A DNA stretch of 64,000 nucleotides. Origin: Hydractinia symbiolongicarpus (lineage: Eukaryota > Cnidaria > Hydrozoa > Anthoathecata > Hydractiniidae). Position numbers and translations under genes: made by a program. Positions within the stretch are counted from its first letter, which is position 1. Every line of letters starts with the position of its first letter. Under the pieces are notes generated by a model, which was not told where the DNA came from, made no database searches, and worked only from the letters and a program-made list of their open reading frames with translations. Positions 1-11,540 of the stretch are shown here, piece by piece. The stretch spans positions 5,766,001 through 5,830,000 of the forward strand of contig NC_079887.1 of assembly GCF_029227915.1 (NCBI RefSeq), in the 5' to 3' direction.

Positions 1-164
1 AAATTTTGTTTTTGAAACTGTCTCTATTTTTTCACCGCGCAATAACGGCTAGGATTGGTCCCACAGTAAAAAATGACTTATTTATTTAAATTTTAGGTGA
101 AGCGCTGCCACAGGGCCTAGTGTAATTGCTGAATTCCGGCAATCATGTCAAGTTACGAAGAATG

Positions 165-1656
165 TTATTTCTTGGAGTGCAATTGTCTCATTTATCACAG
201 TTATAAGGCCACGGTCCAAAATCAGTTCATTTAAGTGCCACAGTCAATCGTTTCACTGTTAAAAGCGATAAAACCTAGTATTATCAGAAAAATATCCCTA
301 AATACATGTGGGGACGAATACGTGACACAACCGTTATAACTCAAACGCATTGATAACGCCAAAAAGTCAATGAAATGTAGTTTTTGAGAATCTCTCTATT
401 TCTTCAGCGCGTGCAAACGGCCAGGATTGGTCCCACAGTAAAAAAAGACTGTTTTATCTAAATCTTTTAATAAAGCGCTACCACAGAGCCAAGTGTAATC
501 GCTGTATTCCGGCAATCATGTCAAGTTAAGAAGAATGTTATTTCTCGGAGTGCAATTGTCTCATTTATCACATTTGTAAGGTCACAGTCCAAAATCAATT
601 CAATTAAGTCCCACAATCAATCGTTTCACTGTTAAAAGCAACACAACTTAGTAATATCGGAAGAAAATCACTAAATACATGTTGGTACGAATATGTGACG
701 CAACAGTTGTAACTCAAACGGATTGACACCGTTGGAAATTCAATGAAATGTAGTTTGTGAAACTGTCTCTATTTCTTCAGCGCGCGATAACGGCTAGGAT
801 TGGTCCCACAGTAAAGAATGACTTATTAATCTAAATTTTTAAATGAAACGCTACAACAGCGCCCAATGTAATCGCTGAGTTCCGTGAATCACGTCAAAAT
901 AAAAAGAATGTTATTTCTTGGAGTGCAATTGTCTCATTTATCACATTTATAAGGCCACGGTCTAAAATCAGTTCATTTAAGTGTCACAGTCAATCGTTTC
1001 ACTGTTAAAAGCGATAAAACCTAGTATTATCAGAAAAATATCCCTAAATACATGTGGGGACGAATACGTGACACAACCGTTATAACTCAAACGCATTGAT
1101 AACGCCAAAAAGTCAATGAAATGTAGTTTTTGAGAATCTCTCTATTTCTTCAGCGCGTGCAAACGGCCAGGATTGGTCCCACAGTAAAAAAGGACTGTTT
1201 TATCTAAATCTTTTAATAAAGCGCTACCACAGAGCCAAGTGTAATCGCTGTATTCCGGCAATCATGTCAAGTTAAGAAGAATGTTATTTCTCGGAGTGCA
1301 ATTGTCTCATTTATCACATTTATAAGGTCACAGTCCAAAATCAATTCAATTAAGTCCCATAATCAATCGTTTCACTGTTAAAAGCAACACAACTTAGTAA
1401 TATCGGAAGAAAATCACTAAATACATGTTGGTACGAATATGTGACGCAACAGTTGTAACTCAAACGGATTGACACCGTTAGAAATTCAATGAAATGTAGT
1501 TTGTGAAACTGTCTCTATTTCTTCAGCGCGCGATAACGGCTAGGATTGGTCCCACAGTAAAGAATGACTTATTAATCTAAATTTTTAAATGAAGCGCTAC
1601 AACAGCGCCCAATGTAATCGCTGAGTTCCGTGAATCACGTCAAAATAAAAAGAATG
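165..1656 (+). repeat. Tandem dimer duplication, offset 746 bp, in HOR copy 1
   Basis: About 165-910 and 911-1,656 match nearly base for base. Shared rare variants are GGGGACGAATACGTGACAC, TATAACTCAAACGCATTG, TCTCTCTATTTC and the CTACAACAGCGCCCAATG segment. At the right end the copies part: GGAGTGCAATTG versus GGAGTCCAATTG. The corresponding place in HOR copy 2 (6,800-7,560) has only one dimer, so the duplication, or a loss in copy 2, came after the 6.6-kb unit was doubled. Confidence 0.85.
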
Positions 1657-1966
1657 TTATTTCTTGGAGTCCAATTGTCTCATTTATCACATTTATCAGG
1701 TCACAGTCCAAAGTTATTTCAATTGAGTCACACAGTCAATCGTTTCACTGTTAAAAGCGATGCAACCTAGTAATATCAGAAACAATATCGCTAAATACAT
1801 GTTGTTACGAACATGTGACCCAAGCGTTGTAACTTAAACGGACTGACACCATTAGAAAGTCAATGAAATGTAGTTTTTGAAACTGTTCCTATATATTCAG
1901 CGCGTGTTAACGGCCAGGATTGGTCCCACAGTAAGTATGACTTCTTTATCTAAATTTTTAAATGAA

Positions 1967-1981
1967 GCGCTACCACAGCGC
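1967..1981. other. Recurrent short dyad GCGCT-ACCAC-AGCGC in the monomer
   Basis: Perfect 5-bp inverted arms (GCGCT and AGCGC) flank a 5-base loop. The left arm sits inside the 6-bp palindrome AGCGCT. The left arm is one of the most constant parts of the satellite. The right arm holds in monomers reading CACAGCGC and is lost in those reading CACAGAGC or CACCGCGC. Whether anything binds here, or whether it extrudes, is unknown. Confidence 0.6.
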
Positions 1982-2104
1982 CCATTGTAATCATTGAATT
2001 CCAGCAATCTTGTCAAATCAAGAAGAATGTTATTTCTGGGAGACCAATTGGCTCATTTATCACATTTATAAGGTCACATTCCAAAATCAGTTCATTTAAG
2101 TGCC

Positions 2105-2124
2105 ACAGTCAATCGTTTCACTGT
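2105..2124. other. Recurrent short dyad ACAGT-N10-ACTGT in the monomer
   Basis: Perfect 5-bp inverted arms enclose a 10-base spacer (CAATCGTTTC). It is present in most monomers across the window. It is broken where the right arm reads CAATGTT or CATTGTT, and in monomers with CACAGTGAATC on the left the arms remain. No function can be assigned from sequence. Confidence 0.55.
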
Positions 2125-2304
2125 TAAAAGCGATAAAACCTAGTATTATCAGAAAAATATCCCTTAATACATGTGGGGACGAATATGTGAGGCAACCGTT
2201 GTAACTCAAGCGAATTGATAACGCCAAAAAGTCAATGAAATGTAGTTTTTGAGAATGTCTCTATTTCTTCAGCGCGTGCTAACGGCCACGATTGGTCCCA
2301 CAGT

Positions 2305-2320
2305 AAAAAAAGACTTTTTT
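2305..2320. other. A7-GAC-T6 tract diagnostic of 'type A' monomers
   Basis: Seven A, then GAC, then six T form a near-perfect A/T dyad just after the CCACAGT landmark. It is followed by ATCTAAATTTTTTAATAAAG, so further T- and A-tracts follow at short spacing. In 'type B' monomers the same place reads AAAAAATGACTTATTTATC and lacks the T6 run. Phased A-tracts of this sort may bend DNA, and a T6 run can terminate RNA polymerase III, but neither is demonstrated here. Confidence 0.5.
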
Positions 2321-2501
2321 ATCTAAATTTTTTAATAAAGAGCTACCACAGGGCCCACTGTAATCGCTGAATTCGGGCAATCATGTCAAGTTAAGAAGAA
2401 TGTTATTTCTCGTAGTGCAATTGTCTCATTTATCACATTTATAAGGTCACAGTCCAAAATCAGTTCATTTAAGTGCCACAGTCAATCGTTTCACTTTTGA
2501 A

Positions 2502-2537
2502 AGCGATGCAACCTAGTAATAGCGGAAAAATATCGCT
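2502..2537. other. Recurrent dyad AGCGAT-N24-ATCGCT in one monomer subclass
   Basis: Six-base perfect inverted arms, AGCGAT at 2502-2507 and ATCGCT at 2532-2537, enclose an AT-rich spacer. The dyad occurs only in the subclass whose downstream part reads ATATCGCTAAATAC. In the other common subclass the right arm reads ATATCCCTAAATAC and the pairing is lost. It is therefore a useful subfamily marker. Confidence 0.5.
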
Positions 2538-2568
2538 AAATACATGTTGGTACGAATATGTGACGCAA

Positions 2569-2586
2569 CCGTTGTAACTTAAACGG
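2569..2586. other. Recurrent dyad CCGTT-N8-AACGG in the monomer
   Basis: CCGTT at 2569-2573 pairs with AACGG at 2582-2586 across an 8-base spacer. It is kept in most monomers of all subfamilies. Exceptions include those reading CAAGCGG or AAGCGAA on the right, or ACCATT on the left. The right arm shares A-N-N-CGG with the human CENP-B box core, but the TTCG half is absent, so it is not a CENP-B box. Confidence 0.55.
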
Positions 2587-3787
2587 ATTGATACCGCTAG
2601 AAAGTCAATGAAATGTAGTTTTTGAAACTGTTCCTATATATTCAGCGCGTGTTAACGGCCAGGATTGGTCCCACAGTAAGTATGACTTATTTATCTAAAT
2701 TTTTAAATGAAGCGCTACCGCAGCGCCCATTGTAATCATTGAATTCCAGCAATCTTGTCAAATCAAGAAGAATGTTATTTCTGGAAGACCAATTGGCTCA
2801 TTTATCACATTTATAAGGTCACAGTCCAAAATCAGTTCATTTAAGTGCCACAGTCAATCGTTTCACTGTTAAAAGCGATAAAACCTAGTATTATCAGAAA
2901 AATATCCCTTAATACATGTGGGGACGCATATGTGAGGCAACCGTTGTAACTCAAGCGGATTGATAACGCCAAAAAGTCAATGAAATGTAGTTTTTGAGAA
3001 TGTCTCTATTTCTTCAGCGCGTGCTAACGGCCACGATTGGTCCCACATTAAAAAAAGACTTTTTTATATAAATTTTTAATTAAAGCGCTAGCACAGAGCC
3101 TAGTGTAATCGCTGAATTCCAGCAATCATGTCAAATTAAGAAAAATGTTATTCCTTGGAGTCCAATTGTCTCATTTATCACATTTATAAGGTCTCGGTCC
3201 AAAATCAGTTCATTTAAGTGCCACAGTCAAACGTTTCAATGTTAAAAGCGATAAAAACTAGTATTATCAGAAAAATATCTCTAAATACATGTGGAAACGA
3301 ATACGTGACGCAACCGGTGTAACTCAAACGGATTGATAACGCCAAAAAGTCAATGAAATGTAGTTTTTGAGAATGACTCTATTTCTTCCGCGCGTGCACA
3401 CAGCCAGGATTGGTCCCACAGTAAAAAAATACTTTTTTATCTAAATTTTTTAATAAAGCGCTACTACAGGGCCCAGTGTAATCGCTGAATTCGGGCAATC
3501 AGGTCAAGTTCAGAAGAATGTTATTTCTTGGAGTGCAATTGTCTCATTTATCACATTTATAAGGCCACAGTCCAAAATCAGTTCATTTAAGTGCCACAGT
3601 CAATCGTTTCACTGTTAAAAGCGATAAAACCTAGTATTATCAGAAAAATATCCCTAAATACATGTGGGGACGAATACGTGAGGCAACCGTTATAACTCAA
3701 ACGCATTGATAACGCCAACAAGTCAATGAAATGTAGTTTTTGGGAATGTCTCTATTTCTTCAGCGCGTGCAAACCGCCAGGATTGGT

Positions 3788-4087
3788 CCCACAGTAAAAA
3801 AATTTGTTTTATCTAAATTTTTTAATAAAGCGCTACCACAGAGCCAAGTGTAATCGCTGAATTCCATCAATCATGTCAAATTGAGAAGAATGTTATTCCT
3901 TGGAGTCCAATTGGCTCATTTATCACATTTAAAAAGTCACAGTCAAAAGTCACTTCAATTAAGTCCTACAGTCAAACCTTTCACTGTTAAAAGCGATGCA
4001 ACCTAGTAATATCAGAAAAATATCGCTAAATACATGTTGGTACGAATATGTGCCGCAACCGTTGTAACTCAAACGGATTGATAACGC
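3788..4087 (+). repeat. Truncated monomer, 300 bp (deletion of ~72 bp), copy 1
   Basis: The CCCACAG landmarks at 3,788 and 4,088 are only 300 bp apart. At the junction GATAACGCC runs straight into CCACAGTAAAAAATGAC. The intervening AAAAAGTC through GGATTAGTC part, present in all normal monomers, is missing. The joined ends share CC, so the break has microhomology at most. The same junction recurs at about 9,602. Confidence 0.85.
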
Positions 4088-7000
4088 CCCACAGTAAAAA
4101 ATGACTTATTTGTTAAGATTTTTAATTGAAGCGCTGCCACAAGGCCCAGTGTAATCGTTGAATTTCGGCAATCATGTCAAGTTAAAAAGAATGTTATTTC
4201 TCGGAGTGCAATTGTCTCATTTATCACATTTATAAGGTCACAGTCCAAAATCAATTCAATTAAGTCCCACAGTCAATCGTTTCACTGTTGAAAGCGATGC
4301 AACCTAGTAATAGCGGAAAAATATCGCTAAATACATGTTGGTACGAATATGTGACGCAACCGTTGTAACTTAAACGGATTGATACCGCTAGAAAGTCAAT
4401 GAAATGTAGTTTTTGAAACTGTTCCTATATTGTCAGCGCGTGTTAACGGCCAGGATTGGCCCCACAGTAAGTATGACTTATTTATCTAAATTTTTAAATG
4501 AAGCGCTACCACCGCCCCATTGTATTCATTGAATTCCAGCAATCTTTTCAAATCAAGAAGAATGTTATTTCTGGGAGTCCAATTGGCTCATTTATCACAT
4601 TTATAGGGTCACAGTCCAAAATCAGTTCATTTAAGTGCCACAGTCAATCGTTTCACTGTTAAAAGCGATAAAACCTAGTATTATCAGAAAAATATCCCTA
4701 AATACATGTAGGGACAAATTTGTGAGGCAACCGTTGTAACTCAAGTGGATTGATAACGCCAAAATGTCAATGAAATGTAGTTTCTGAAACTGCCTTTCTT
4801 TCTTCAGGGCGCGCTAACGGCTAGGATTAGTACCACAGTAAAGAATGACTTATTTATTTAAATTTTTAATTGAAGCGCTGCCACAGGTCCCAGTATAATC
4901 GTTCAATTCCGGCAATCATGTCAAGTTAAAAAGAATGTTATTTCTCGGAGTGCAATTGTCTCATTTATCACATCTATAAGGTCACAGTCCAAAATCAATT
5001 CAATTAAGTCCCACCGTCAATCGTTTCACTGTTGAAAGCGATGCAACCTAGTAATAGCGAGAAAATATCGCTAAATACATGTTGGTACGAATATGTGACG
5101 CAACGGTTGTAACTTAAACGGATTGATACCGCTAGAAAGTCAATGAAATGTAGTTTTTGAAACTGTTCCTATATATTCAGCGCGTGTTAACGGCCAGGAT
5201 TGGTCCCACAGTAAGTATGACTTATTTATCTAAATTTTTAAATGAAGCGCTACCACCGCGCCCATTGTATTCATTGAATTCCAGCAAACTTGTCAAATCA
5301 AGAAGAATGTTATTTCTGGGAGTCCAATTGGATCATTTATCACATTTATAAGGGCACAGTCCAAAATCAGTTCATTTAAGTGCCACAGTCAATCGTTACA
5401 CTGTTAAAAGCGATAAAACCTAGTATTATCCGAAAAATATCCCTAAATACATGTAGGGACGAATTTGTGAGGAAACCATTGTAACTCAAGCGGATTGATA
5501 ACGGCAAAAAGTCAATGAAATGTATTTTTTGAGAATGTCTCTATTTCTTCAGCGCGTGCACACAGCCAGGATTGGTCTCACAGTAAAAAAAGACTTTTTT
5601 ATCTAAATTTTTTAATAAAGCGCTTCCAAAGAGCCAAGTGTAATCGCTGAATTCGGGCAATCATGTCAAATTAAGAAGAATGTTATTCCTTGGAGTCCAA
5701 TTGGCTCATTTATCACATTTAAAAGGTCACAGTCAAAAGTCACTTCAATTAAGTCCTACAGTCAAACCTTTCACTGTTAAAAGCGATGCAACCTAGTAAT
5801 ATCAGAAAAATATCGCTAAATACATGTTGGTACGAATATGTGACGCAACCGTTGTAACACAAACGGATTGATAACGCCAAAAAGTCAATGAAATGTAGTT
5901 TTTGAAACTGTCTCTATTTTTTCAGCGCGCGATAACGGCCAGGATTGGTCCCACAGTAAGTATGACTTATTTATCTAAATTTTTAAATGAAGCGCTACCA
6001 CAGCGCCTATTGTAATCATTGAATTCCAGCAATCTTGTCAAATCAAGAAGAATGCTATTTCTGGGAGACCAATTGGCTCATTTATCACATTTATAAGGTC
6101 ACAGTCCAAAATCAGTTCATTTAAGTGCCACAGTCAATCGTTTCACTGTTAAAAGCGATAAAACCTAGTATTATCAGAAAAATATCCCTTAATACATGTG
6201 GGGACGAATATGTGAGGCAACCGTTGTAACTCAAGCGAATTGATAACGCCAAAAAGTCAATGAAATGTAGTTTTTGAGAATGTCTCTATTTTTTCAGCGC
6301 GTGCAAACGGCCAGGATTAGTCCCACAGTAAAAAAAGACTGTTTTATCTAAATCTTTTAATAAAGCGCTACCACAGAGCCAAGTGTAATCGCTGTATTCC
6401 GGCAATCATGTCAAGTTAAGATGAATGTTATTTCTCGGAGTGCAATTGTCTCATTTATCACATTTATCAGGTCACAGTCCAAAGTTAGTTCAATTAAGTC
6501 CCACAGTCAATCGTTTCACTCTTAAAAGCGATACAACCTAGTATTATCAGAAATATATCCCTAAGTACATGAGGGGACGAATATGTGACGCAACCGTTGT
6601 AACTCAAACGGAATGATACCGCTAGAAATTCATTGAAATTTTGTTTTTGAAACTGTCTCTATTTTTTCACCGCGCAATAACGGCTAGGATTGGTCCCACA
6701 GTAAAAAATGACTTATTTATTTAAATTTTAGGTGAAGCGCTGCCACAGGGCCTAGTGTAATCGCTGAATTCCGGCAATCATGTCAAGTTACGAAGAATGT
6801 TATTTCTTGGAGTGCAATTGTCTCATTTATCACATTTATAAGGCCACGGTCCAAAATCAGTGCATTTAAGTGCCACAGTCAATCGTTTCACTGTTAAAAG
6901 CGATAAAACCTAGTATTATCAGAAAAATATCCCTAAATACATGTGGGGACGAATACGTGACACAACCGTTATAACTCAAACGCATTGATAACGCCAAAAA

Positions 7001-9303
7001 GTCAATGAAATGTAGTTTTTGAGAATCTCTCTATTTCTTCAGCGCGTGCAAACGGCCAGGATTGGTCCCACAGTAAAAAAAGACTGTTTTATCTAAATCT
7101 TTTAATAAAGCGCTACCACAGAGCCAAGTGTAATCGCTGTATTCCGGCAATCATGTCAAGTTAAGATGAATGTTATTTCTCGGAGTGCAATTGTCTCATT
7201 TATCACATTTATAAGGTCACAGTCCAAAATCAATTCAATTAAGTCCCACAATCAATCGTTTCACTGTTAAAAGCAACACAACTTAGTAATATCGGAAGAA
7301 AATCACTAAATACATGTTGGTACGAATATGTGACGCAACAGTTGTAACTCAAACGGATTGACACCGTTAGAAATTCAATAAAATGTAGTTTGTGAAACTG
7401 TCTCTATTTCTTCAGCGCACGATAACGGCTAGGATTGGTCCCACAGTAAAGAATGACTTATTAATCTAAATTTTTAAATGAAGCGCTACAACAGCGCCCA
7501 ATGTAATCGCTGAGTTCCGCAAATCACGTCAAAATAACAAGAATGTTATTTCTTGGAGTCCAATTGTCTCATTTATCACATTTATCAGGTCACAGTCCAA
7601 AGTTATTTCAATTGAGTCACACAGTCAACCGTTTCACTGTTAAAAGCGATGCAACCTAGTAATATCAGAAACAATATCGCTAAATACATGTTGTTACGAA
7701 CATGTGACCCAAGCGTTGTAACTTAAACGGACTGACACCATTAGAAAGTCAATGAAATGTAGTTTTTGAAACTGTTCCTATATATTCAGCGCGTGTTAAC
7801 GGCCAGGATTGGTCCCACAGTAAGTATGACTTATTTATCTAAATTTTTAAATGAAGCGCTACCACAGCGCCCATTGTAATCATTGAATTCCAGCAATCTT
7901 GTCAAATCAAGAAGAATGTTATTTCTGGGAGACCCATTGGCTCATTTATCACATTTATAAGGTCACAGTCCAAAATCAGTTCATTTAAGTGCCACAGTCA
8001 ATCGTTTCACTGTTAAAAGCGATAAAACCTAGTATTATCAGAAAAATATCCCTTAATACATGTGGGGACGAATATGTGAGGCAACCGTTGTAACTCAAGC
8101 GGATTGATAACGCCAAAAAGTCAATGAAATGTAGTTTTTGAGAATGTCTCTATTTCTTCAGCGCGTGCTAACGGCCACGATTGGTCCCACATTAAAAAAA
8201 GACTTTTTTATCTAAATTTTTAATTAAAGCGCTAGCACAGAGCCTAGTGTAATCGCTGAATTCCGGCAATCATGTCAAATTAAGAAGAATGTTATTCCTT
8301 GGAGTCCAATTGTCTCATTTATCACATTTATAAGGTCTCGGTCCAAAATCAGTTCATTTAAGTGCCACAGTCAAACGTTTCACTGTTAAAAGCGATAAAA
8401 CCTAGTATTATCAGAAAAATATCTCTAAATACATGTGGGGACGAATACGTGACGCAACCGGTGTAACTCAAACGGATTGATAACGCCAAAAAGTCAATGA
8501 AATGTAGTTTTTGAGAATGACTCTATTTCTTCCGCGCGTGCACACAGCCAGTATTGGTCCCACAGTAAAAAAAGACTTTTTTATCTAAATTTTTTAATAA
8601 AGCGCTACCACAGGGCCCAGTGTAATCGCTGAATTCGGGCAATCATGTCAAGTTAAGAAGAATGTTATTTCTCGGAGTGCAATTGTCTCATTTATCACAT
8701 TTATAAGGTCACAGTCCAAAATCAGTTCATTTAAGTGCCACAGTCAATCGTTTCACTGTTGAAAGCGATGCAACCTAGTAATAGCGAAAAAATATCGCTA
8801 AATACATGTTGGTACGAATATGTGACGCAACCGTTGTAACTTAAACGGATTGATACCGCTAGAAAGTCAATGAAATGTAGTTTTTGAAACTGTTCCTATA
8901 TATTCAGCGCGTGTTAACGGCCAGGATTGGTCCCACAGTAAGTATGACTTATTTATCTAAATTTTTAAATGAAGCTCTACCACAGCGCCCATTGTAATCA
9001 TTGAATTCCAGCAATCTTGTCAAATCAAGAAGAATGTTATTTCTGGAAGACCACTTGGCTCATTTATCACATTTATAAGGTCACAGTCCAAAATTAGTTC
9101 ATTTAAGTGCCACAGTCAAACGTTTCAATGTTAAAAGCGATAAAACCTTGTATTATCAGAAAAATATCTCTAAATACATGTGGGGACGAATACGTGACGC
9201 AACCGGTGTAACTCAAACGGATTGATAACGCCAAAAAGTCAATGAAATGTAGTTTTTGAGAATGACTCTATTTCTTCCGCGCGTGCACACAGCCAGGATT
9301 GGT

Positions 9304-9604
9304 CCCACAGTAAAAAAATACTTTTTTATCTAAATTTTTTAATAAAGCGCTACTACAGGGCCCAGTGTAATCGCTGAATTCGGGCAATCAGGTCAAGTTC
9401 AGAAGAATGTTATTTCTTGGAGTGCAATTGTCTCATTTATCACATTTAAAAGGTCACAGTCAAAAGTCACTTCAATTAAGTCCTACAGTCAAACCTTTCA
9501 CTGTTAAAAGCGATGCAACCTAGTAATATCAGAAAAATATCGCTAAATACATGTTGGTACGAATATGTGACGCAACCGTTGTAACTCAAACGGATTGATA
9601 ACGC
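9304..9604 (+). repeat. Truncated monomer, 301 bp, copy 2 of the same deletion
   Basis: This carries the same fusion of GATAACGCC to CCACAGTAAAAAATGAC as the monomer ending at 4,087, at an offset of 5,517 bp. The deletion therefore arose once and was copied with the 6.6-kb unit. It makes a unique landmark for ordering HOR copies in long reads. Confidence 0.85.
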
Positions 9605-9984
9605 CCCACAGTAAAAAATGACTTATTTGTTTAGATTTTTAATTGAAGCGCTGCCACAAGGCCCAGTGTAATCGTTGAATTCCGGCAATCATGTCAAGTT
9701 AAAAAGAATGTTATTTCTCGGAGTGCAATTGTCTCATTTATCACATTTATAAGGTCACAGTCCAAAATCAATTCAATTAAGTCCCACAGTCAATCGTTTC
9801 ACTGTTGAAAGCGATGCAACCTAGTAATAGCGGAAAAATATCGCTAAATACATGTTGGTACGAATATGTGACGCAACCGTTGTAACTTAAACGGATTGAT
9901 ACCGCTAGAAAGTCAATGAAATGTAGTTTTTGAAACTGTTCCTATATTGTCAGCGCGTGTTAACGGCCAGGATTGGCCCCACAG

Positions 9985-11540
9985 TAAGTATGACTTATTT
10001 ATCTAAATTTTTAAATGAAGCGCTACCACCGCCCCATTGTATTCATTGAATTCCAGCAATCTTTTCAAATCAAGAAGAATGTTTTTTCTGGGAGTCCAAT
10101 TGGCTCATTTATCACATTTATAGGGTCACAGTCCAAAATCAGTTCATTTAAGTGCCACAGTCAATCGTTTCACTGTTAAAAGCGATAAAACCTAGTATTA
10201 TCAGAAAAATATCCCTAAATACATGTAGGGACAAATTTGTGAGCCAACCGTTGTAACTCAAGTGGATTGATAACGCAAAAATGTCAATGAAATGTAGTTT
10301 CTGAAACTGCCTTTCTTTCTTCAGGGCGCGCTAACGGCTAGGATTAGTACCACAGTAAAGAATGACTTATTTATTTAAATTTTTAATTGAAGCGCTGCCA
10401 CAGGTCCCAGTGTAATCGTTGAATTCCGGCAATCATGTCAAGTTAAAAAGAATGTTATTTCTCGGAGTGCAATTGTCTCATTTATCACATCTATAAGGTC
10501 ACAGTCCAAAATGAATTCAATTAAGTCCCACCGTCAATCGTTTCACTGTTGAAAGCGATGCAACCTAGTAATAGCGAGAAAATATCGCTAAATACATGTT
10601 GGTACGAATATGTGACGCAACGGTTGTAACTTAAACGGATTGATACCGCTAGAAAGTCAATGAAATGTAGTTTTTGAAACTGTTCCTATATATTCAGCGC
10701 GTGTTAACGGCCAGGATTGGTCCCACAGTAAGTATGACTTATTTATCTAAATTTTTAAATGAAGCGCTACCACCGCCCCATTGTATTCATTGAATTCCAG
10801 CAATCTTTTCAAATCAAGAAGAATGTTTTTTCTGGGAGTCCAATTGGCTCATTTATCACATTTATAGGGTCACAGTCCAAAATCAGTTCATTTAAGTGCC
10901 ACAGTCAATCGTTTCACTGTTAAAAGCGGTAAAACCTAGTATTATCAGAAAAATATCCCTAAATACATGTAGGGACAAATTTGTGAGCCAACCGTTGTAA
11001 CTCAAGTGGATTGATAACGCAAAAATGTCAATGAAATGTAGTTTCTGAAACTGCCTTTCTTTCTTCAGGGCGCGCTAACGGCTAGGATTAGTACCACAGT
11101 AAAGAATGACTTATTTATTTAAATTTTTAATTGAAGCGCTGCCACAGGTCCCAGTGTAATCGTTGAATTCCGGCAATCATGTCAAGTTAAAAAGAATGTT
11201 ATTTCTCGGAGTGCAATTGTCTCATTTATCACATCTATAAGGTCACAGTCCAAAATGAATTCAATTAAGTCCCACCGTCAATCGTTTCACTGTTGAAAGC
11301 GATGCAACCTAGTAATAGCGAGAAAATATCGCTAAATACATGTTGGTACGAATATGTGACGCAACGGTTGTAACTTAAACGGATTGATACCGCTAGAAAG
11401 TCAATGAAATGTAGTTTTTGAAACTGTTCCTATATATTCAGCGCGTGTTAACGGCCAGGATTGGTCCCACAGTAAGTATGACTTATTTATCTAAATTTTT
11501 AAATGAAGCGCTACCACCGCACCCATTGTATTCATTGAAT
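9985..11540 (+). repeat. Tandem dimer duplication, offset 744 bp, in HOR copy 2
   Basis: About 9,985-10,797 matches about 10,729-11,541. Shared rare features are CACCGCCCCATTG (one base shorter than CACCGCGCCCATTG), GAATGTTTTTTCTGGG, GGGACAAATTTGTGAGCC and TAACGCAAAAATGTC. Copy 1 of the HOR has only one such dimer (about 4,461-5,200). The copies part near 11,541, where AGGAAACTTG replaces AGCAATCTTT. Confidence 0.82.

Larger units (their letters stand above)
1916..2287 (+). repeat. Representative satellite monomer (372 bp)
   Basis: One full period, written from the AGGATTGG landmark. Segments in order: GGTCCCACAGTA; an A-rich run and GACTT; TTTATCTAAATTTTTAAATG; GCGCTACCACAGCGCC; TGTAATC then a GAATTCC core; CAATC-TGTCAAAT; AGAATGTTATTTC; CCAATTGGCTCATTTATC; ACATTTATAAGGTCACA; AAGTGCCACAGTCAATCG; TTTCACTGTTAAAAGCGAT; CCTAGTA and ATATC; ATACATGTGG; GAATATGTGA; GCAACCGTTGTAACTCAA; a GATTGATAACGCC segment; AGTCAATGAAATGTAG; TTTTTGAGAATGTCTC; and TATTTCTTCAGCGCGTGCTA leading back into ACGGCCA-GATTGG. 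All other monomers are diverged versions of this order. Most left-half monomers have an EcoRI site (GAATTC) in the middle; many right-half monomers have GAGTTC instead. Confidence 0.93.
1851..3400 (+). repeat. Shuffled dimer segment inside HOR copy 1
   Basis: 1,851-2,305 and 2,597-3,050 are close copies (offset 745-746 bp), sharing CTGTTCCTATATATTCAG, AGACCAATTGGCTC and GGCCACGATTGG. The sequence between them (about 2,305-2,597) matches about 8,566-8,880 in HOR copy 2 instead. In copy 2 the segments come in a different order: the 3,050-3,400 type occurs both before and after the 2,305-2,795 type. The two HOR copies have thus been rearranged internally in monomer-sized steps. Confidence 0.65.
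1..6635 (+). repeat. ~6.6-kb higher-order repeat, copy 1
   Basis: Position 1 matches 6,636, where the rare variants CACCGCGCAATAACGG and ATTTTAGGTGAAGCGC both recur. The alignment can then be followed monomer by monomer to about 5,900 (matching about 12,160). The offset steps in whole-monomer jumps: 6,635 at the start, 5,889 from about 1,650, 5,143 near 3,040, 5,889 again near 3,360, 5,517 from about 3,930, and about 6,261 near 5,160. Each step is one monomer or a dimer gained or lost in one copy. The first base of the window lies inside the unit, so its true left edge is not seen. Confidence 0.8.

Noticed and set aside
2305-2345. AATAAA and T6 runs in type A monomers as polyadenylation or polymerase III termination signals
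   Set aside because: Such motifs arise easily in AT-rich repeats, no promoter or transcript unit can be identified, and they are lost in sister monomers.
2545-2590. Possible CENP-B box in the ACATGTTGGTACGAAT...CAAACGGATT part of the monomer
   Set aside because: The right part has A-N-N-CGG and the left part has CGAA, but neither strand has the TTCG and CGGG halves at the right spacing. It fails the known core requirement.
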